A stretch of DNA of 50,029 bases from Cyanobacteria bacterium SIG28 (GCA_015152525.1 SUTU01000017.1:1-50029), one strand, 5' to 3'; positions 36,046 to 44,508 are shown, counted from the first letter of the stretch. The notes: generated from the letters alone by a model not told the origin. A program made the numbers and translations.

Positions 36046-38583
36046 ATGGTTAATAATATTTCTGTGCACAAAAATATAGGTATTTCTCCTTCTTTTGAGA
36101 AAAAGAAGGTAAATCGTGTACAAATAACAAATGAAACACCTCAAGAAAAACTTGATAGAATATACCGTTCACAAGGACTCATTGGCAAATTTTTTGATAA
36201 AATACAAGGTGCTTTAGGTGTTGGTTTAAGCCGAAAAAAATTACAACAACAAATCTCAAAATCACCAAATGGAAATATAGAAAAACAACTTGATAAATAT
36301 TATGACCAACAAAAAAACAGTTCGGAATTAACTTTAGATTTAGCAACGGGTGTATTTGCTGCCGGCGCTTTTAGGCTTGCAAAAAAAATAAACACATACT
36401 CTCACCTTTATACTAAGAATTTAAAATTTGAAAAAGGTTCTATGCTTGTTGGTTTAGGAATTTCCGCTATTGCAGGTTTAATCACGAAGCCTATTTTAAA
36501 AAGAATTAACAATATTGGAACACCTAAAAAAGAGAGAAAACAAGAACAAACCCTTGGAAAAGATATGCTAACCGGTCTAATTGACGGTGCCACAGCACCT
36601 ATCGTTTATGCTTATAAATTCGGATTACTTGCAACTGTCGGAATTAATTCTGTTTCAAGATATGCTTTTAACAAAAAAGCTGACAAAGAAAGTAATTTTA
36701 CCGACCATCTGTCAAACAGTTGGGTTGCTAAAATTACATCTTTAGGATTAGCCGGTCTTTCAGCGTTTAAATTCCATAAACGCATTGACGTTTTGGAAAA
36801 AGCTATTGTTAAAAGTAAAGAAAACGTAAAAAATATAGAAGTTTTCAAGACAAAAATGCCTTTATCAGAATTACTTGATCTTGCAAAAACTAATATTAAA
36901 GATAAGAAAACCCAGACAGAACTTATTGATTCTGCAAGAAAAGGATTTTTTAGTAAAGCTTACTATTTTCTAACTAAACCTATTAACAAAAGACTTCATA
37001 AAACAGAAGGTGCTAAAGTCGTTGACGCTGTTGAATTTGGTACTAAACCTATTATTAGAACACTATTCATGAGGAAACATTTAATCAAAGAAAAAGAAAT
37101 GATGAATGTTATGAAAGAAGTAGAACAATACAATATTTTCTACCCTAAAATGATTCAAACACTACCAAGTAATGTTAGCAGTATGATTGAAGCTTTTGGT
37201 GGTGATGCAAATAAATTAGATGATTTTCTTGGTAGTAAAAAAGCAGGAAAATATTCAAGCTGGATGGATAATTTTATAAACAAACGTAAAAAATACATTA
37301 GCGAAAACGGTGTTAATTCGCTTTCAGAATTTCTTAACAAATATAAGAGCTGTTGTCCTTCATCAAGAACAGTTAAAGAAGCTCAAAAACATATCTCCGA
37401 AACTTACGGAAACAGATTTACCCTAAAAGGTAAGAAACCGCTTGGTGTCGGAACAATTGCTGAAAGCTATTTGGCAAAAGATAACGAAACCGGAAATGAT
37501 GTAGTTATTAAAGTTGTTAAAAAATGGGTTACTGAAGATAAATTAAAAGCTGATAAAGAAAAAATGGTTCAAGTTATTGAGCGTGCAAAAGATAAAATGA
37601 AGCCTGATGAATACAATTATCAATTAAAATTAGTTGATGAGCTTTATAGCGCTTGGACTAAAGAACTTAATCTCGGACTTGAAGCAGAAGCTGCTGAAAC
37701 ATTAGGGAAATTTGCACAAAATTACAACACTGTTGCACCGATTTCTGTTAAAAATAATATTTTTGTAATGGAAAAGGCTAACGGAGTTCAATTTGACAAA
37801 TTTGCTGAATACTTAGAAAAGAATAATATTAAATTAACGGCAGACGAAGCTGCTGATCTGTTAAGAACATACTTACAAGTATTTTTTGAACAGCTTCTTT
37901 CTGTACCTAAAAAAGGTTGTAAAGTTATGCATGCAGATCCTCATGCCGGAAATATTTTTATTGATATAAAAAATAAAGAAAAACCATTCACTTTTATTGA
38001 TACAGGCAACGTTATGCGTTTCACACCGGAAGAAGCTATTCAAAATGTAACATCGCACTTAGATTATTTAATAGGGAATTCTAAAGCTATATCTAAAAAA
38101 TTGTTAAAAGGTGCTGTATTACCTAGCGATGTTACCGAAAAACAAGCTGAGGAAATGCTTGCTAAGCACCTCGATGAAGTTTTCTTTTCCGGTAAATATA
38201 AAATTAGAACTTCTGATCCTTTTACGGCAATAAATAATGAAAGTATTGATTTTATGAAAAAGAATAAAATCATCCTAAATTCCAGCAATACTAATATGAT
38301 TAAAGCAGAGCTTACATACATAATGAACTTATTTAGTATTTCTAAGATTGCTAAAAACGTAAATTGGGATACCAAAATAGATGAAAATCAACAACTGGAA
38401 AATATGAAATTAATGGGAAAACAAATTTTAGACTCAATTATAAGCGGTGCTGCTAATAACAAAAGATGCACTTATAAAGAAGTTTCAAGCAGGATTAAAT
38501 TTATGCGAGACAATCCGGAACAAGTATTTACTACACTTTATACTTACATAAAACCTGATGCGTTCAACAAAAAAGTAAATTAA
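36046..38583 (+). CDS. ABC1/UbiB-like atypical kinase fused to a long membrane-associated N-terminal region
   Basis: 845 residues, about 300 longer than UbiB. The N-terminus contains GISPSFEKKK, matching the short motif of other lineage proteins. Residues about 95-240 include weakly hydrophobic Gly/Ala-rich helices (LDLATGVFAAGAFRLAKK, MLVGLGISAIAGLITK). The kinase-like domain (about 455-700) has LGVGTIAESYLAK in place of the Ala-rich loop, the ATP lysine VVIKVVKK (Lys489), the catalytic HADPHAGNIF (629-638) and metal-binding FIDTGN (Asp652). UbiB/ADCK proteins support quinone synthesis, but no quinone gene is nearby and the N-terminal half is unknown. Its stop overlaps that of the convergent TPR gene. 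Confidence 0.8.
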   Translation: MVNNISVHKNIGISPSFEKKKVNRVQITNETPQEKLDRIYRSQGLIGKFFDKIQGALGVGLSRKKLQQQISKSPNGNIEKQLDKYYDQQKNSSELTLDLATGVFAAGAFRLAKKINTYSHLYTKNLKFEKGSMLVGLGISAIAGLITKPILKRINNIGTPKKERKQEQTLGKDMLTGLIDGATAPIVYAYKFGLLATVGINSVSRYAFNKKADKESNFTDHLSNSWVAKITSLGLAGLSAFKFHKRIDVLEKAIVKSKENVKNIEVFKTKMPLSELLDLAKTNIKDKKTQTELIDSARKGFFSKAYYFLTKPINKRLHKTEGAKVVDAVEFGTKPIIRTLFMRKHLIKEKEMMNVMKEVEQYNIFYPKMIQTLPSNVSSMIEAFGGDANKLDDFLGSKKAGKYSSWMDNFINKRKKYISENGVNSLSEFLNKYKSCCPSSRTVKEAQKHISETYGNRFTLKGKKPLGVGTIAESYLAKDNETGNDVVIKVVKKWVTEDKLKADKEKMVQVIERAKDKMKPDEYNYQLKLVDELYSAWTKELNLGLEAEAAETLGKFAQNYNTVAPISVKNNIFVMEKANGVQFDKFAEYLEKNNIKLTADEAADLLRTYLQVFFEQLLSVPKKGCKVMHADPHAGNIFIDIKNKEKPFTFIDTGNVMRFTPEEAIQNVTSHLDYLIGNSKAISKKLLKGAVLPSDVTEKQAEEMLAKHLDEVFFSGKYKIRTSDPFTAINNESIDFMKKNKIILNSSNTNMIKAELTYIMNLFSISKIAKNVNWDTKIDENQQLENMKLMGKQILDSIISGAANNKRCTYKEVSSRIKFMRDNPEQVFTTLYTYIKPDAFNKKVN

Positions 38584-40268
38584 GACTCGATACCTGCAAG
38601 GATTAAATTAATTTCAGAGATTAAATCTTCGTTAGTTGTCTTAACTGCATTTACTAATGCTTTCTTTAACAAAGATTTTGCTTTATTAGGGCTATTAAAT
38701 TGTAACATTAATTCCGCTGCTGATTTATAGTTTTTAGCAATTTCTTCTGTTGCATTACTTTTTTCATAATTTTTTACCGCTTCTGCATAGTATTTCAAAG
38801 CTCTGTCATTTTTTCTGAATTGAACACAAGCATCTGCAGTATTAGAAAGAACATAGCCTCTCATATTATCATCAGTCGTTTGATCAATCAGTTTACGAGC
38901 TACATCATAACATTCAAAAGCATACTCGTCATATTTATCTGTAAAAATATTTGCAATTTTTGTTAAAGACTCTGTTTGCCCAATCAAATTATCACTTCTA
39001 CCTGCATAAGAAATTGAAGTCATGTAGTGTTCTAAAGCCGGTTCAACTTGATTTACATCATCATAAATTTGTGCCATTGAGTAATGAGCTTTTGATTTAA
39101 CATTTGTATCGGTTGTATACTGTAATGATTTATGATAACTGTTCAACGCTTGAACAACAAAATCATTATCATCATAAATTTTACCGATTTCTAAACATAT
39201 TCTTGATTGAGTTTCTGTATCATTAATCTGTTCTGCACGGTTAAATGCCTCTCTAAAAATACTCATTGCCTTCTGAGGATTGTTAGAAAAAGCTTCTTGT
39301 TTAGCTCTTACGAACAATGATTTTAATTTTGTATCTTGTGGAATGATTGTTATATTCGGTTTTTGTGAAATCTTTTCTTGTGCTTGAATAAATTCTTGTT
39401 CAACTTCCTCTGAAGTATTATACTCAGGAATTTCAACAATAGCATTTTCTTCTGAATAAGGTACAGCTACATTATTTTCTTCAATTGTTTGAATTGGTTG
39501 TTCTTCCTGAACTTGATTATTTTCCTGTGCATTAGTTTTTTCAACTTTATCATTTTCAGGAAACTTAACCAAAAAGTTCGGATTAATCTCTGCTTCATCA
39601 TAGCTATAATTAATTTTTTGCAAGAACAAAGCATCTAACCAATTTTGAACAACCTTTGAATCTTTTTTCAAAGTTTCTGAGATATACTTATCAAGAAGAG
39701 ATGCGCCAATTTTTAAATTACTTTGAATTAAATTAACTTGTGGATTTGGTTCTCTAACCATTTGTTCCACTATTTGTAAATATCTGTTTACCTCTGCTTC
39801 AATATCTTCAGGAGTCGCAATCGCTTTTATAGTATTTCTAAAATCTTTAATTATTTGAGCAATGTTAACTTTATTGCTACGCTGAGGCACCATTGGTTGT
39901 GCAGGTTGAGATACCGGTTGCTGAATAGGTTGATAACCAGCTTGAATAGCTTGATATTGCTGTGGGTTTATTTGGTGCGGCTGCATTGGATATACAGGTC
40001 GCATTGGTGGCGTGTGAACTTGGTAAGCTTGTCTTTGCGGATAAGCATTTACAGCCGGTTGATTAATAGCTTCCCTAATCGGTGCCTGTTGAATATCCTC
40101 TACTCTGCCTCGTGCAATCGTTTGAGGATTTTGCTGTTGACGTTCTTGCTGATTTTGTCCGCCGGAATTTCGACCGTCCTTGTCAGTACTGTCTTTGCCT
40201 ATATTATAACTGCCATTACCTCTGTTTAAATAAGGGCTTTGGCGAACTGTACTCATTGAATTTAACAA
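38580..40268 (-). CDS. TPR protein with Gln/Pro-rich N-terminus
   Basis: 562 residues from TTG 40268. I chose this start because AAGGAAGG lies 9 bases upstream; ATG 40256 has no ribosome-binding site at normal distance, and the frame stays open up to GTG 40319. Residues about 10-130 are Gln/Pro/Asn-rich and likely disordered (QQERQQQNPQTIARGR, YPMQPHQINPQQYQAIQAGY). A helical region (about 130-210) and an acidic linker follow. From about 290 to the end there are TPR-type repeats (AQIYDDVNQVEPALEHYMTS, ALKYYAEAVKNYEKSN). There is no signal peptide or enzyme domain; a scaffold protein is likely. It is probably transcribed alone, because a terminator separates it from secG. Confidence 0.78.
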   Translation of the reverse strand: MLNSMSTVRQSPYLNRGNGSYNIGKDSTDKDGRNSGGQNQQERQQQNPQTIARGRVEDIQQAPIREAINQPAVNAYPQRQAYQVHTPPMRPVYPMQPHQINPQQYQAIQAGYQPIQQPVSQPAQPMVPQRSNKVNIAQIIKDFRNTIKAIATPEDIEAEVNRYLQIVEQMVREPNPQVNLIQSNLKIGASLLDKYISETLKKDSKVVQNWLDALFLQKINYSYDEAEINPNFLVKFPENDKVEKTNAQENNQVQEEQPIQTIEENNVAVPYSEENAIVEIPEYNTSEEVEQEFIQAQEKISQKPNITIIPQDTKLKSLFVRAKQEAFSNNPQKAMSIFREAFNRAEQINDTETQSRICLEIGKIYDDNDFVVQALNSYHKSLQYTTDTNVKSKAHYSMAQIYDDVNQVEPALEHYMTSISYAGRSDNLIGQTESLTKIANIFTDKYDEYAFECYDVARKLIDQTTDDNMRGYVLSNTADACVQFRKNDRALKYYAEAVKNYEKSNATEEIAKNYKSAAELMLQFNSPNKAKSLLKKALVNAVKTTNEDLISEINLILAGIES

Positions 40269-40325
40269 TCTTACCGTCCTTCCTTTAGTGTTATCGGTAT
40301 TTATATACCAAATCTTCACTACTTA

Positions 40326-40359
40326 AAAGAAATATCATCCATACGAATGATATTTCTTT
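40326..40359 (-). terminator. Terminator of the secG operon
   Basis: A perfect 13-bp stem (AAAGAAATATCAT, 40326-40338, with ATGATATTTCTTT, 40347-40359). It is placed after secG on the minus strand and followed by TTTT. Confidence 0.65.
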
Positions 40360-40390
40360 AAGGACAAATTTTTAAAAGTCATATCTAGGA

Positions 40391-40615
40391 TTATTTAATA
40401 ATTCCAAATCCTAATAAAAATACGCAAACGGTAAAAATTATCGCAATAATTGCAGTTAATTTATTCAACCCTTTTTCTGCACTCTTTTGTGAAGAAAACA
40501 TCTGTGCCGCATTTCCGATTCCGGCAATTCCATCGCCTTTTGGTGAATGCATTAAAATTAAAACTATTAGTAATAGTGCGGTTATAATCTGTATTGTCCA
40601 AACTAGTGTAAGCAA
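40391..40615 (-). CDS. secG: Preprotein translocase subunit SecG
   Basis: 74 residues. SecG is the small accessory subunit of SecYEG that helps SecA push proteins through the membrane. Two hydrophobic helices (VWTIQIITALLLIVLILMHS and LTAIIAIIFTVCVFLLGFGI) flank the conserved loop PKGDGIAGIGNAAQMFSSQ. The start is TTG at 40615, with AAAGGAG 7 bases upstream. It is the last gene of the minus-strand unit with the Nudix, small membrane and pentein genes. Confidence 0.92.
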   Translation of the reverse strand: MLTLVWTIQIITALLLIVLILMHSPKGDGIAGIGNAAQMFSSQKSAEKGLNKLTAIIAIIFTVCVFLLGFGIIK

Positions 40616-40656
40616 AATTTTTCTCCTTTTTACTTTTGAATTATAAATTTAACGTT

Positions 40657-41328
40657 TTATTTTCCTCTAATAAAGTGAGCTCTTTTAGAATTTAATTTTA
40701 TACTGTCAAAAGTATATAATCGAGCAGGTCTTTTAGAGGATGATTTTGAAAACTCATTGAGTTCTCTTAGTCCCTCTGTTGTAACAACTTTTTTCCTAAA
40801 GTTACGCTTATCAAGTTTCTTTTCCATTATCATTTCATAAGCTTTTTGCATTTCTGTTAATGTAAACTTCTCATTCAATAATTGATACGCAACAGGACAC
40901 ATTTCTAATCTTTCTCTGGTACGTTTTAAAGAATATTGAATAATTTCTTTATGGTCAAACGCTAACGGCGGCAAGTCAAAAACCTTATGCCAAGCCAAAT
41001 CCGGCGTCGTTACAACATCAATGTCTTCTGCTCTTATCAAAGCAAAATACGCACAAGTTATAACTCTTGAAACAGGGTGTCTAAGCGGATCACCAAAAGT
41101 ATAAAGTTGTTCCAAATAAATGTTTTCCACATTTGTTTTTTCTTTCAAAACCCTCATAGCTGCTTCATCTAAGTTCTCTGACATTCTTACATAGCCACCA
41201 GGTATAGCCCACTTGTCTTTAAATGGTTCATTATCACGTTTTACCAAAAGAACTTGTAATGAATCATTTTTAATTGTTAAAATTACAATATCAACCGTAA
41301 TTTCATGAGTTTTAATTTCGTTAAACAT
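40657..41328 (-). CDS. NrtR-like protein: Nudix-type domain plus winged helix
   Basis: 223 residues from ATG 41328, chosen because GAGGTG lies 3 bases before it; upstream Mets lack a site. Residues 1-140 form a Nudix fold (EITVDIVILTIKNDSLQVLL, KDKWAIPGGYVRMSENLDEA). The catalytic Nudix box is broken: family consensus GX5EX7REUXEEXGU reads G..E..RVLKEKTNV here, lacking RE, EE and G. The C-terminal part (about 145-223, EKFTLTEMQKAYEMIMEKKL, RNFRKKVV) is the winged helix of NrtR-type regulators, which bind ADP-ribose or similar and repress NAD, sugar or other genes. A regulator is therefore more likely than an enzyme. Confidence 0.82.
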   Translation of the reverse strand: MFNEIKTHEITVDIVILTIKNDSLQVLLVKRDNEPFKDKWAIPGGYVRMSENLDEAAMRVLKEKTNVENIYLEQLYTFGDPLRHPVSRVITCAYFALIRAEDIDVVTTPDLAWHKVFDLPPLAFDHKEIIQYSLKRTRERLEMCPVAYQLLNEKFTLTEMQKAYEMIMEKKLDKRNFRKKVVTTEGLRELNEFSKSSSKRPARLYTFDSIKLNSKRAHFIRGK

Positions 41329-41429
41329 TAACACCTCGTCAAGCATATTATTACTTAATGCTATTTCCAATAATTGTACAATAAACATTTAAAAAATGTA
41401 ATAGTTAAAAAGGATTAAGTGTATTTTTG

Positions 41430-41660
41430 TTACATTTTCTTATACTTGTGATGCAGATATTCCACGACTCCTATATGCAAAAGTGTTAAAGCACCTGCTA
41501 AATAACCAATTAATTTATGCGTTTTTGTAACAGGTTTTGACTTACTAAAAGCTCTTGTTGTTGCTAAAAGAATTGCACCGGTTGCAGCATAACCCGTATT
41601 CTTAGGTGTTAATAACGGTTTTTTGAACTGATTATTCTCGACTTTTTGAACTTTACTCAT
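41430..41660 (-). CDS. Small membrane protein with N-terminal FKK motif, unknown
   Basis: 76 residues from ATG 41660, supported by CAGGTG 6 bases upstream; a longer frame would run inside the pentein gene. The N-terminus SKVQKVENNQFKKPLL carries the short motif of other lineage-specific proteins. Hydrophobic stretches NTGYAATGAILLATTRAF and KLIGYLAGALTLLHIGVVEY suggest two membrane helices, with a basic end HHKYKKM. It overlaps the pentein stop by 8 bases, so the two are translated together and may work together. Unrecognised family. Confidence 0.65.
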   Translation of the reverse strand: MSKVQKVENNQFKKPLLTPKNTGYAATGAILLATTRAFSKSKPVTKTHKLIGYLAGALTLLHIGVVEYLHHKYKKM

Positions 41661-42765
41661 AAATTTCACCTGTTTTAAGCGGAATTTCCGTACAGGCACA
41701 ATGAATTCCGCCCTGAAGTTCCGGTAACATACTTGTTGATATATAACCGTTATCACCATTTATAAAATATACTTTTTCAGGTTTTACAAATGGCGATAAC
41801 GATTTTACAAACTCATCTTGAAATCGAAATTTAAAATTTCCGGCGATAAAACTATTTAACATCAGAGAGTCATCAATGTCAGATTTATTCGTAATATAAA
41901 CAATATCACCATCATTGTTTTTAAGAACGTTGGCATTAATATAATTGCATTTATGGGTTAGAAAAGTTCCGTATCCGTCAAAATAATTTGTATTATAAAT
42001 CCTACCCGGTACTCTTATTGGAGTAATGCCTGACATTTTTAGTTTTTTAACAACGTCTTCTGTTTGCGCCAATTTATTTAAATCAATTTGTTTTTGAAAA
42101 TCTGCAATAGTCTCTTCAAACTTTCTAAGAATAATTTTTGCTACAGTACTTCTTTCTAACCAATTATTTTTAATATATTGTTTAAACTCCTCACGACCTT
42201 TTTCCAGAATTCTCATACTATAACTGTCATCTGCGACAAGCACTCTTTTTTCATCAAGAGGCCTGATAAATAGATCCAAATGATAGTCCATTTGCGGTAA
42301 AACGTGAACAAAGTCGCTATCGTAACGTTCCTTTATTTCTTGAAGACTAAATTTGTCTAATTCATCCTCGCCAACAAAAATTTGATCTTTATCACCCATA
42401 TTAATAATGAACATATTTCCGCCAGATAAATGTTTTTTATCGTCATCTAATTGTAGATTAAAATGATTGCAAATCGGTCTTGCATCTTTTTGACCGGCTT
42501 TTGTTATAAGCTTTTGAGGCAAAAAAGTCCAAATATCCTGTGCCCAAAGGTCATCATATGAATAAATCATTCGCTTAGGGTTCATCTCTTCACAAGTTGC
42601 AAAAGTACCGTTAGTCAGTTTTGAAAATACTTTAAAGCCTTCGCGTTTTCCAATTTTTTGCATTTCCATAGCAATATTATGAGTATTACTACCCATATAA
42701 AAACCTTTAAGAGGTCGTGCGTCATAACCTGCAAATTTTGGACTTTCAACGTTTTGTATTCGCAT
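41653..42765 (-). CDS. Pentein-superfamily protein, peptidylarginine/agmatine deiminase-like
   Basis: 370 residues. The guanidino-group hydrolase (pentein) residues are recognisable: WAQDIW (Asp77), LSGGNMF (115-117 GGN), YHLDLF (His162, Asp164) and GGIHCACTEIP near the end with the likely nucleophile Cys356. The ending resembles the GGxHC of deiminases, and the H-x-D-x-F segment resembles protein-arginine deiminases more than agmatine deiminase. Substrate (peptidyl-arginine, arginine or another guanidine) cannot be told. The N-terminus MRIQNVESPKFAGYDARPLK matches the short lineage motif, and there is no signal peptide. It is the first gene of a minus-strand unit with a small membrane protein. 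Confidence 0.72.
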   Translation of the reverse strand: MRIQNVESPKFAGYDARPLKGFYMGSNTHNIAMEMQKIGKREGFKVFSKLTNGTFATCEEMNPKRMIYSYDDLWAQDIWTFLPQKLITKAGQKDARPICNHFNLQLDDDKKHLSGGNMFIINMGDKDQIFVGEDELDKFSLQEIKERYDSDFVHVLPQMDYHLDLFIRPLDEKRVLVADDSYSMRILEKGREEFKQYIKNNWLERSTVAKIILRKFEETIADFQKQIDLNKLAQTEDVVKKLKMSGITPIRVPGRIYNTNYFDGYGTFLTHKCNYINANVLKNNDGDIVYITNKSDIDDSLMLNSFIAGNFKFRFQDEFVKSLSPFVKPEKVYFINGDNGYISTSMLPELQGGIHCACTEIPLKTGEIYE

Positions 42766-42811
42766 ATTTGTTTAAAGCAACTAAAAAAAATTTTTGCTAG
42801 TATTTTTAATT

Positions 42812-42822
42812 TATGTTAAAAT
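42812..42822 (+). promoter_or_regulatory. TATGTTAAAAT -10 element of tRNA-Arg
   Basis: A TATGWTAAAAT-type element 12 bases before the mature tRNA, with no clear -35. Confidence 0.4.
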
Positions 42823-42834
42823 TATTGCCATCAA

Positions 42835-42910
42835 GGCTCTGTAGCTCAGTAGGATAGAGCGGAGGTTTCCTAAACCTTGTCTGCCGTGGGTTCGACTCCC
42901 TCCAGGGCCA
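42835..42910 (+). tRNA. tRNA-Arg(CCU)
   Basis: 76 nt. The acceptor pairs GGCTCTG with CAGGGCC (one G-T pair). The D-arm is GTAGCTCAGTAGGATAGAGC, the anticodon loop TTCCTAA (anticodon CCT) and the T-loop GGTTCGACTCC. The 3' CCA is not encoded; the base after the acceptor is A. Confidence 0.93.
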
Positions 42911-42936
42911 CTTACTTTTTTTGTAAAAAAAGTAAG
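42911..42936 (+). other. A/T-rich hairpin directly after tRNA-Arg
   Basis: CTTACTTTTTT with AAAAAAGTAAG. It lacks a following T-run on this strand, so it is a doubtful terminator; it may help 3' processing or end transcription weakly. Confidence 0.35.
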
Positions 42937-43249
42937 CAAAAAAACTTTTCATATTCAGTCGGCAGAGATTGATTGTTACTACAAATCCATAATGTTAAAC
43001 CACACTCTGCCTCAAAGGTACTATTCTGCTCTTCAATCAGAACAACTATTACTTTTTAGATATAAAAACCTACAAAAAAACTTTTCACACATTGTCTAAT
43101 AATTGGCTTGCAGGATGAGAATTTCCGACTGCGAAACGGGAATTTTTCTTTTGAATTTGAACTGTCCGACAGTTAAAATTAAAATACAAGATAACAAAAT
43201 CAAATAAGGTGGGAACATTTCATTTTTCCCACCCTACAAACTTCATCAC
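42937..43249. other. Non-coding stretch with small hairpins
   Basis: No gene is seen. It contains GGTGGGAA/TTCCCACC (43208-43215 with 43226-43233) and AACTGTC-c-GACAGTT (43160-43174). No match to a known RNA was recognised. Confidence 0.4.
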
Positions 43250-43279
43250 AATGTAACACAATTAGAATTGTGTTACATT
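43250..43279. repeat. Perfect 30-bp palindrome, copy 1
   Basis: AATGTAACACAATT, two bases, then its exact reverse complement. A near copy lies at 43436-43469. It could be an operator or the end of a small mobile element. On the plus strand it is not followed by a T-run. Confidence 0.7.
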
Positions 43280-43435
43280 TACTTAAAGTCTTTTTTATTA
43301 ATAAAATTGCCTTTATTGAGAATTCTACTTTACAAAAGTTTACATAATTTCTAAAAAATACATTTTTATTTAATATCTAAAGAATAGTGTTAAACTCTTT
43401 ATTTATAAGAGTTTTAAGACTTTATTCATTTATCC

Positions 43436-43469
43436 CTAATGTAACACAATTCTAATTATGTTACATTAG
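43436..43469. repeat. 34-bp palindrome, copy 2
   Basis: CTAATGTAACACAATT, two bases, then AATTATGTTACATTAG; one mismatch between arms. The inner 30 bases match copy 1 apart from that change and the centre. It lies 58 bases before the start codon of the repeat protein gene. Confidence 0.7.
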
Positions 43470-43526
43470 AAAATTCAAAAAGGTAAATTTTAATTACGGG
43501 ATATATAGAAAAAGGAGGATAAAAAA

Positions 43527-44477
43527 ATGAGAAGTTTAAGTTTTACAGAAGCTGTTTGTTATACAGCCAAACGCTTTACGAGTAATCCAGTAGCAAAAAC
43601 TATTCGGATGGATGCTTTATTTGACGCAGGTATATTGGTTGGTAGTCAACTTGGGTTAGATACATTTGAAATAAGTAATAACAATTTGATAAAAAAATAC
43701 TCTATAGATTATAATGGAGATGGGATATTAGATGATGTTGTTACTATCGAATATGACCAACAAGGAAATTTGGTAAAAGAATCTGGTGATAGACTTGCAG
43801 ATGGAAAAATTGATGAAGTTACTACTTACGAATATGACCAACAAGGAAATTGCGTAAAAACTTTTTATGATGACAATGCGAACGACATTTTTGATAGCGA
43901 AATGACTTTTGAATATGATCAACAAGGAAATATGGTAAAAGCTTTCGATGATCACCATGTCATTACTTACGAATATGATCAACAAGGAAATGCGGTAAAA
44001 GAATCTATTGATAGACTTGCAGATGGAAAAATTGATGCAGTTACTACTTACGGATATGACCAACAAGGAAATTGCGTAAAAACATCTGTTGATAGAAATG
44101 CAGATGGAAAAATTGATGCAGCTGGTACTGACGAATATGATCAACAAGGAAATATGGTAAAAGAATCTACTGATTTTGATGGAGATGGAAAAATTGATGA
44201 AGTTATTACTTACGAATATGACCAACAAGGAAAAATGGTAAAAGTATCTCATGATAATAATGCAGATGGAAAAATTGATAGAGTTGATACTTCCGAATAT
44301 GATCAACAAGGAAATCGCGTAAAAATATCTTTTGATTTTAAAGGAAATGAAAAATTTAATGAAGTTATTACTTACAAATATGAACAACAAGGAAATCGCG
44401 TAAAAACATCTATTGATTATGGAGCAGATGGAAAATTTGATCGGTTTATCTACAGACGTTATGAATATATTCAATAA
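43527..44477 (+). CDS. Tandem 27-residue repeat protein with EF-hand-like loops
   Basis: 316 residues. After about 70 unique residues, nine repeats begin with EYDQQGN-x-VK. Their starts in DNA are 43749, 43830, 43911, 43971, 44052, 44133, 44214, 44295 and 44376: a strict 81-base period except for one 60-base unit. Most units also contain DxxADGKID or DFDGDGKID, an EF-hand/dockerin-like calcium-binding loop. The Y-D-x-x-G-N core resembles Rhs/YD repeats. There is no signal peptide or membrane segment. The start has a very strong AAAGGAGG site. It stands alone behind two palindromes and ends in a strong terminator. Function unknown; calcium-stabilised binding repeats are a guess. Confidence 0.8.
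   Translation: MRSLSFTEAVCYTAKRFTSNPVAKTIRMDALFDAGILVGSQLGLDTFEISNNNLIKKYSIDYNGDGILDDVVTIEYDQQGNLVKESGDRLADGKIDEVTTYEYDQQGNCVKTFYDDNANDIFDSEMTFEYDQQGNMVKAFDDHHVITYEYDQQGNAVKESIDRLADGKIDAVTTYGYDQQGNCVKTSVDRNADGKIDAAGTDEYDQQGNMVKESTDFDGDGKIDEVITYEYDQQGKMVKVSHDNNADGKIDRVDTSEYDQQGNRVKISFDFKGNEKFNEVITYKYEQQGNRVKTSIDYGADGKFDRFIYRRYEYIQ
43749..44435 (+). repeat. Coding tandem repeat, 81-bp unit
   Basis: Nine units beginning gaatatgaycaacaaggaaa. Period 81 bases with one 60-base unit (43911-43970), which has lost seven codons including the calcium-loop part. Units differ at scattered positions, so the array is old enough to have diverged but still similar enough to recombine. Confidence 0.85.
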
Positions 44478-44508
44478 AATATGTATATAATATCTTAAAA
44501 GGGTATTG

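Noticed and set aside
43749..44435. CRISPR-like spaced direct repeats
   Set aside because: The units are contiguous coding repeats, in frame with an 81-base period and without unique spacers; no cas genes are present.
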